From assembly GCF_002262885.1 (NCBI RefSeq), contig NZ_NKYF01000011.1, positions 1 through 64,000 on the forward strand: DNA of 64,000 nt. Reading direction: 5' to 3'. Each line of letters starts with the position of its first letter. Within the stretch, counting starts at the first letter, position 1. Source of the DNA: Pseudonocardia sp. MH-G8. Lineage in GTDB: Bacteria; Actinomycetota; Actinomycetes; Mycobacteriales; Pseudonocardiaceae. The notes beneath the pieces are model-generated. The model ran no database searches. It was given only the letters and a program-made list of their open reading frames with translations, and was not told the DNA's origin. The position numbers and the translations under genes were made by a program. Below are positions 59,355 to 64,000 of this stretch, one piece after another.

Positions 59355-60493
59355 CAGACGGCAACCCCGGCTCGGTGCGCAAGACCACGAACGGCAGCGC
59401 CACTTGTGCCGCGAGCCCGCGCGAGGAGCTGCCGAATGGTGTCGCGGGCGACGGCGTTGCGCCGGGTGACCTGCGGAGCCGCGCGCTCGACCTCCAGCAG
59501 CGCGACGAGGGCCTCGGCGTCCCGCCGCCGCTGCGCCTGGGCCCAGGCGATGTCCAGCTGGACCTGCACCCGCCGGCTGTGCAGCCCCTCGGGCAGTCGG
59601 TCGAGGTCGACGGCCTCCGCTGCGGCCAACGCAGCCGGAGCGTCGCCGAGCTCGACGGCGACGGAGACCCGGTGGATCGCCACGTTGGTTGGGCCGAACG
59701 CAGTCCAGCGGTGGTTGGCGTCCTCGCCGAGGTGCTCAGCAAGTCGCTCGGCCCGTTCGAGGCGCGCCTCGGCGACCGCGGCATCGATTCGGCGGGCCGC
59801 GGCGACTGCGGCGATGAGCCAGAGTGACCCGGCAACGCTGCGCACGGCCGGGTCATCACCCGTCAGCTGCTCTGCGGTCGTGACCGCAAGCTCCTCGGCG
59901 AGCGCCGCACGTGCCGTGGGAAGCATCGCGCACACGACCTGGTAGACGGCCATGCCGAGGTCGGCCGGGTCGCCGCTCCTCCGCGCCACCTCCCGGGCTC
60001 GATCAGCGGCGATCCGCGCGAGGTCGGGTGAACCGATCTTCGTCAGCGTCTTCGCCACAACGGTGTAGCCGGCCGCGACCGCCGCGGGATCCTGTCCGTC
60101 AAGAGCAGCGACCAGACCTGGCAGCGCGGCCACCACGTCGCCGTAGTGGGCTGCCTGGTAGGCGCGATGCAGGTCGCGAACGGCTGTCGAGGCATCGACG
60201 CCCGGCCCGGTCTGCGCGCCGACGAGCAGGGCTCGCTCGATCGCAGCGACGTCGGCATCGAACGGTTCGCGTCCGGGCTCGCTCGCCTGGCCGCCGCTCC
60301 CGGTCATAGTGTCGATGTCGACGCGCAGCACCCGGGCGAGATCCCGGAGGACTCTGTAGTTGTCGACGGTGCGCAGGCCCCGCTCGACCTGGGACAGCCA
60401 CGACTCCGAGCGGCCGACGAGGCCGGCAACTGCAGCCTGGCTCAGGCCGCGACGACGGCGGTGCAGCGCGATCCGTCGGCCGATCGGTTCCAT
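59354..60493 (-). CDS. XRE-family HTH regulator with TPR-like C-terminus
   Basis: 379 aa. The Cro/XRE HTH is at 1-65 (RRIALHRRRRGLSQAAVAGL, SESWLSQVERGLRTVDNYRV). The rest, about 300 residues, is helical repeats that could sense a ligand or peptide. It starts at ATG 60493 (GTG 60496 adjacent). Divergent from the EACC1-caspase operon across 446 bases, but it more likely regulates its own flavoprotein unit. Confidence 0.87.
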   Translation of the reverse strand: MEPIGRRIALHRRRRGLSQAAVAGLVGRSESWLSQVERGLRTVDNYRVLRDLARVLRVDIDTMTGSGGQASEPGREPFDADVAAIERALLVGAQTGPGVDASTAVRDLHRAYQAAHYGDVVAALPGLVAALDGQDPAAVAAGYTVVAKTLTKIGSPDLARIAADRAREVARRSGDPADLGMAVYQVVCAMLPTARAALAEELAVTTAEQLTGDDPAVRSVAGSLWLIAAVAAARRIDAAVAEARLERAERLAEHLGEDANHRWTAFGPTNVAIHRVSVAVELGDAPAALAAAEAVDLDRLPEGLHSRRVQVQLDIAWAQAQRRRDAEALVALLEVERAAPQVTRRNAVARDTIRQLLARARGTSGAAVRGLAHRAGVAV

Positions 60494-60939
60494 CACGAGG
60501 TGATCGTGGCACCCGGCGGCGACCCGTGCGCTTCCTGCACCCGGTGTGCAAACACAACGAGCACGATGTGGTCACCCAAGCGGGGGTACACCGCTCGCGT
60601 CGAGCTGAGTACGAAGAGTGAGTTGCAGCTGACGAGGGGGTTCGTAGGGCGACGTCACGCGTTCAAGTCCTGGCTGGGGCCACCCGCTCCGCATCAGAAG
60701 CTCACCCGCGATCCATCGATGCCCTCTAGCGGCCGCGCTCCGGCAACCGGGTGTCGTGGCCGGCCAGGCGCACCGAAGGAAGGAGCGCCTGCCGGGGTGC
60801 CGCCGCCCGCGCGGTACCCCGCACTTCGTCACAAGATTCACGCCGACTGAGCTCGTTCCTCGCTCATCCTATCCGCTCCTTTGAATCCTATTTGCACCAT
60901 GTATCAAGTTCGAACGCGTCCGATTCCAAGGAGCAGTCA
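60494..60939. other. Intergenic region upstream of the EACC1-caspase operon
   Basis: 446 bases with no convincing gene. The last 60 bases are AT-rich for this genome. TTGAAT (60881) and TATCAA (60902) could be weak -35/-10 elements with a short 15-base spacer. CGTTCAAGTCC near 60660 resembles a tRNA T-loop but no tRNA folds around it. Confidence 0.35.
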
Positions 60940-61335
60940 ATGCATGACGAGGGGATCCGGTGGCACATTGTCGTGCCGACCGGCGGAGACACGCTGCGAC
61001 AGGAGCGACTGACCCGCGACTTGCACTCGGCACTGCATACGGCAGAAGAAATCGAGGTCGGGTTCGAGACCGAGACAGGGGCGATCGAAGCTGGCCAGAA
61101 AGGTGCAGGCATCGGCGATGTAGCACTATGGGCGGCGGCAGCACTTCCTGCCTCACCCGTTCTGATCGCCCTGATTAAGGCATGGTGCGCCAGGGACCAG
61201 CACCGCACGGTGACCGTTGCACGAGGGAAGAACTCCATCACGATCACAGGCCGCCCACACGCGACGCAGGAGCGGATGGTCCACGAATTCCTCAGCCAGG
61301 TGAGCGCCGGCGTGAAAGACAAGGAGCCCGAATGA
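60940..61335 (+). CDS. EACC1 (effector-associated constant component 1) protein
   Basis: 131 aa. It shows the EACC1 layout: strands at the start (IRWHIVVPTGGD), GAIEAGQKGAGIGDVALWAA near residue 48, a hydrophobic helix (LPASPVLIALIKAWCARD), then two strands VTVARGKNSITITG. EACC1 proteins are small fixed partners of variable effector domains (trypsin, caspase and others) in predicted actinobacterial NTP-driven conflict systems. AAGGAG precedes ATG 60940. Its stop overlaps the caspase-helicase ATG (AATGA), so the two are certainly produced together. Family call is by recalled pattern. Confidence 0.72.
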   Translation: MHDEGIRWHIVVPTGGDTLRQERLTRDLHSALHTAEEIEVGFETETGAIEAGQKGAGIGDVALWAAAALPASPVLIALIKAWCARDQHRTVTVARGKNSITITGRPHATQERMVHEFLSQVSAGVKDKEPE

Positions 61336-64000
61336 CCCGGCTGATCCGGCGTAAGGCCCTGCTGATCGGTAACGCGCGCTACGATGACGGCCGCTTCCCC
61401 TCTTTGCCGTCGACCCAGGTCGATACCTGGGCGCTAAGCCAGATCCTGCTGCACCGCAACATCGGCAGCTTCGTTTCCGCCACTGTCCTCGCTGATCTGA
61501 CCGCCGACGAGATGCGGCAGTCAATTACCGATTTTCTCGCAGGGTGCGAGGATGGCGAACTGGCCGTTCTATATGTTTCCGGACACGGTCAACGGGTGAG
61601 CCGGGTAGGCGGCGAGTTCTACTTCGTAGCCACAGACACCGACTTCGACCGCGTCGCCGACACTGGAGTGGGCGCCGGTTTCGTCAACGAGGTGCTCGAA
61701 GATTCCTGGGCCTCACAGAAGGTCGTGATGATCGACTGCTGTCAGAGCGGCGGCTTCGCTGTGGGTCTGCGCGCGTCCGACAGAGAAGCCCCGGTAGTGG
61801 CGAAATCCGGCACTGCCTCACCGCTCACCAGCCGCGGGGTCTTCGTACTGTCGTCGTCACGCGCGGGCGAACTCTCCTACGCCGCCGAAGCGGGCCCCGC
61901 GAACGTACGGCCGTCCGACTTCACGGGCGAGGTGGTCGAGGCGCTACGGACCGGGAAAGTCGGCAAGGACGACAGTGGCGATGTGTCGATGAGCGACCTG
62001 TTCGACTACGTCAACCGACGCATGCGACATGGCGGCGCGCGCCAGGTTCCAGTTCAGTCGACGCATGGTGTCGACGACCGCATCATCATCGCGGCCTGCC
62101 CCCTCGGCAGCGCCCCGGTTCTCGCTCCGTTCAACCAGCGGTCTGCGGGTGAGCTCAGTACTGCGCCGCCCTCAAGAACGGAGCAGCCGCCGTGGACCAG
62201 CCTGCTGAACTACTACCGGGACTGTCTGCTCGCTGACGGCACCGAGCCCTCGCTGATGACTGTGTCGCCGCACGCCACCTCCTACACCTGCCTCCGAGGG
62301 TTCGAGCGCCTCCTGAGCGGCGAGGTGGACGATGACGGCTGCACTGCCCTTCCCCCTGAGGCGCTTCCGCTCGTCGACGCGATGGCCGAGCAGGACGCCG
62401 AGCTCTGGGCCGGGTACCCATCCGTGGTCCTCACCGGGCCACGCGACGGTCGGCCGTGGCATCAACCGAAGTTTGCGCCACTCCTCGTGCGCCGCGTCGA
62501 GCTCGTCGACACCGGCGGCGAGGTCCGTTTGCAGCCCTACGGCCCGGTCCAACCTCACCCACGTCTGGCCGAGAGCTGGTTGGGCAAGGAGGAAGCGGCG
62601 CAGCTGATCGACACATACCAGTCGAGCTGGCACGGCGGCCAGCACGATCGCATGGCAGCCGACGCGAGCAACCTCCTCATGAACGAGTTCGAGCTGCCCT
62701 GCGTGCAGGAGCTTCGTCCCGAGCAGCTCGACGATCAGATCGACGTCCGCACGCCCGGTCATGGCGCCCGAAACGTCGCAGTGCTCTTCCTCGCCCCGCG
62801 CAACAACAGGGCGTCGAAGAAGCTCATCGACGACCTCGCCGACATCGCACAGCGAGCCACGCACATCCGCTCGACGGCACTCGGCGCTCTCTCCCCCGAT
62901 CCGGCGGAACGCGCCGAGGCCCTCGCGCACAGCGAGCCGCCACCCGCGCGTCCCGTCACTCCGCTCGCCAGTAACGAGGCGCAGAGCGAGGTCATCTACT
63001 CAACCATGACCCGCCGCATCACCGTCGCGACCGGCCCGCCAGGCACCGGTAAGAGCCAGCTCGTGGCCAACGTGGTTGCCACCGCGGTCGCGAACGGCCA
63101 AACTGTTCTCGTTGCCTCGACCAACAACGGCGCAGTGGACGAGGTCTGGCGACGGTGCGAGAAGCTCGTCCCAGGCAGCATGGTGCGCACCGGTTCCGCC
63201 GGCGGAGAGCGGGACTACACCGAAACCGAAGGTGCCGGCCTCAGAACACTTCACGCGGTGCCGGCGCCCACACACAACATCCCCACAGCCGCGGCGCGGG
63301 TGGACATGGCTCATGGTCACCTGCAACGCACCCACCAGGAGCTCGCCCAGATCGCGGCCGACGAGCAGACTCTGCGCCGGACCGGCGAAGCGCGGGAGAT
63401 GCATGCCTCGACGCTCCAGTTGCCGGTAGCAGACCTCATCCGGCTCCTGCCTGACCCAGGTCGTGTGGCTGTCAAGGCGAGACGGCTGGCTAGCGCCCGC
63501 TTCTTCGGAGCGCTACGGCGCAGATGGTTCCTGGATTCGCTCGCGGTTCCCCGGTCCGAGGGCGACCTGGTCCCGAGATGCCGTGCACTCGCCGACTTCG
63601 CAGCAGCAGAGTCGGCCTGGCGAGCAGCTCGAGGACGCGGCGAACACGATCGGGACCGCGAGCTCGCCGCTGCCCTCGCGACCGCGCAGGTTCAGGTCCG
63701 GGCGGCATCTCGGGATCTCCTGGAGTCCGTGATTCGGACGAACGCCCGCGACGGGGCTCGCCGAATTCTCGGTCTTCAGGGCGCGCGGGACGCCGACCGC
63801 AGCGATTGGTTCGCGGTGAAGGAGGTGCTCGGACGCGGCCGCGCACCGAGCGCGTTCCCCGCGGCACCGGCCTGGGCGGTCACCTGCCACTCGGCGCGGC
63901 GCTTTCCACCCGAGCCGGCCCTCTTCGATCTCGTGATAGTCGACGAGGCGAGCCAGTGCGCCATCCCGCACGTTCTGCCCCTGCTCTTCCGAGCCCGACG
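61332..64000 (+). CDS. Caspase-like peptidase fused to SF1 (Upf1-like) helicase, incomplete at window end
   Basis: At least 889 aa, with no stop before the window edge. Residues 1-260 are a C14 caspase-like domain: KALLIGNARYDD, catalytic His85 in LYVSGHGQR, Asp135-Cys136-Cys137 in MIDCCQSGGF with Cys137 as nucleophile, and GVFVLSSSRAGELSYA. Residues 280-540 are a linker domain I do not recognise. The SF1 helicase has Walker A GPPGTGKS (568-575), motif Ia ASTNNGAVDEVW, a helical insertion at about 640-840, and Walker B VIVDEASQ (870-875). Motifs III-VI must lie beyond 64000. It could sense unusual nucleic acid through the helicase and release proteolysis, killing the infected cell. That role is inference from domain logic. 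Confidence 0.88.
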   Translation, partial: MTRLIRRKALLIGNARYDDGRFPSLPSTQVDTWALSQILLHRNIGSFVSATVLADLTADEMRQSITDFLAGCEDGELAVLYVSGHGQRVSRVGGEFYFVATDTDFDRVADTGVGAGFVNEVLEDSWASQKVVMIDCCQSGGFAVGLRASDREAPVVAKSGTASPLTSRGVFVLSSSRAGELSYAAEAGPANVRPSDFTGEVVEALRTGKVGKDDSGDVSMSDLFDYVNRRMRHGGARQVPVQSTHGVDDRIIIAACPLGSAPVLAPFNQRSAGELSTAPPSRTEQPPWTSLLNYYRDCLLADGTEPSLMTVSPHATSYTCLRGFERLLSGEVDDDGCTALPPEALPLVDAMAEQDAELWAGYPSVVLTGPRDGRPWHQPKFAPLLVRRVELVDTGGEVRLQPYGPVQPHPRLAESWLGKEEAAQLIDTYQSSWHGGQHDRMAADASNLLMNEFELPCVQELRPEQLDDQIDVRTPGHGARNVAVLFLAPRNNRASKKLIDDLADIAQRATHIRSTALGALSPDPAERAEALAHSEPPPARPVTPLASNEAQSEVIYSTMTRRITVATGPPGTGKSQLVANVVATAVANGQTVLVASTNNGAVDEVWRRCEKLVPGSMVRTGSAGGERDYTETEGAGLRTLHAVPAPTHNIPTAAARVDMAHGHLQRTHQELAQIAADEQTLRRTGEAREMHASTLQLPVADLIRLLPDPGRVAVKARRLASARFFGALRRRWFLDSLAVPRSEGDLVPRCRALADFAAAESAWRAARGRGEHDRDRELAAALATAQVQVRAASRDLLESVIRTNARDGARRILGLQGARDADRSDWFAVKEVLGRGRAPSAFPAAPAWAVTCHSARRFPPEPALFDLVIVDEASQCAIPHVLPLLFRAR

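Noticed and set aside
60640-60700. tRNA-like T-loop (GTTCAAGTCC) before the EACC1 gene
   Set aside because: No matching T-stem, anticodon arm or acceptor stem can be built around it.
1-64000. CRISPR arrays, IS elements and phage attachment sites
   Set aside because: No regularly spaced repeats, no transposase or integrase, and no flanking direct repeats were found by reading.

Overview
The window is about 64 kb of very GC-rich DNA with dense, ATGA/GTGA-overlapping gene strings, F420-type oxidoreductases, an acyl-CoA carboxylase epsilon subunit, SARP, LAL and DUF3558 families, and MmpL exporters. This points to an actinomycete chromosome, most plausibly a Pseudonocardiaceae member such as Pseudonocardia or a close relative. 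The genus is inferred from gene content and not proven. No rRNA, tRNA, CRISPR array or intact insertion sequence was seen.

Region 1 (about 0.2-8.6 kb) is a complete four-gene type II Wadjet anti-plasmid operon (jetA-jetB-jetC-jetD), every junction overlapping. Region 2 (8.7-18 kb) starts with a small PPOX-fold protein. A LysR regulator then diverges from a tartrate catabolic operon: tartrate dehydrogenase, tripartite tricarboxylate transporter (TctC-TctA-TctB), a second tartrate dehydrogenase and a TarD-type D-tartrate dehydratase. An F420-type LLM oxidoreductase converges on it.

Region 3 (18.1-43.3 kb) looks like one secondary-metabolite locus. An acyl-CoA carboxylase beta/epsilon pair could supply malonyl-CoA. 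Regulation comes from a SARP activator, a NarL-type two-component pair, a large LAL regulator and a MerR regulator. The core is a dissociated, reducing type II polyketide/FAS-II-like set: ACP, active ketosynthase, a catalytically dead ketosynthase partner, two hot-dog dehydratases, a ketoreductase and a type II thioesterase. It is joined to an AfsA-HAD-SDR trio of the kind that makes butyrolactones or furans. Tailoring candidates are a cyclase-family protein, an extended SDR and an FAD monooxygenase. Export is by two MmpL proteins and a DHA2 MFS pump. The MFS and first MmpL promoters share an inverted-repeat operator of identical spacing, and the MerR promoter carries a related site.

Region 4 (43.3-60.5 kb) is accessory and eroded. 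It has a truncated P450, a two-gene module (small protein with a YxxxD/E motif plus DUF3558 lipoprotein) present twice about 6 kb apart, an HNH endonuclease, a Baeyer-Villiger monooxygenase/esterase pair, a SixA phosphatase, a secreted-protein gene split by a stop codon, a SNF2 helicase, an ADP-ribosylglycohydrolase beside a decayed partial duplication, and a three-gene XRE/flavoprotein set.

Region 5 (60.9 kb to the window end) holds an EACC1 effector-associated protein translationally coupled to a very large open gene that fuses a caspase-like peptidase to an SF1 (Upf1-like) helicase. It is a strong candidate for a poorly characterised NTP-dependent conflict (defence/suicide) system. The gene runs off the edge of the window.
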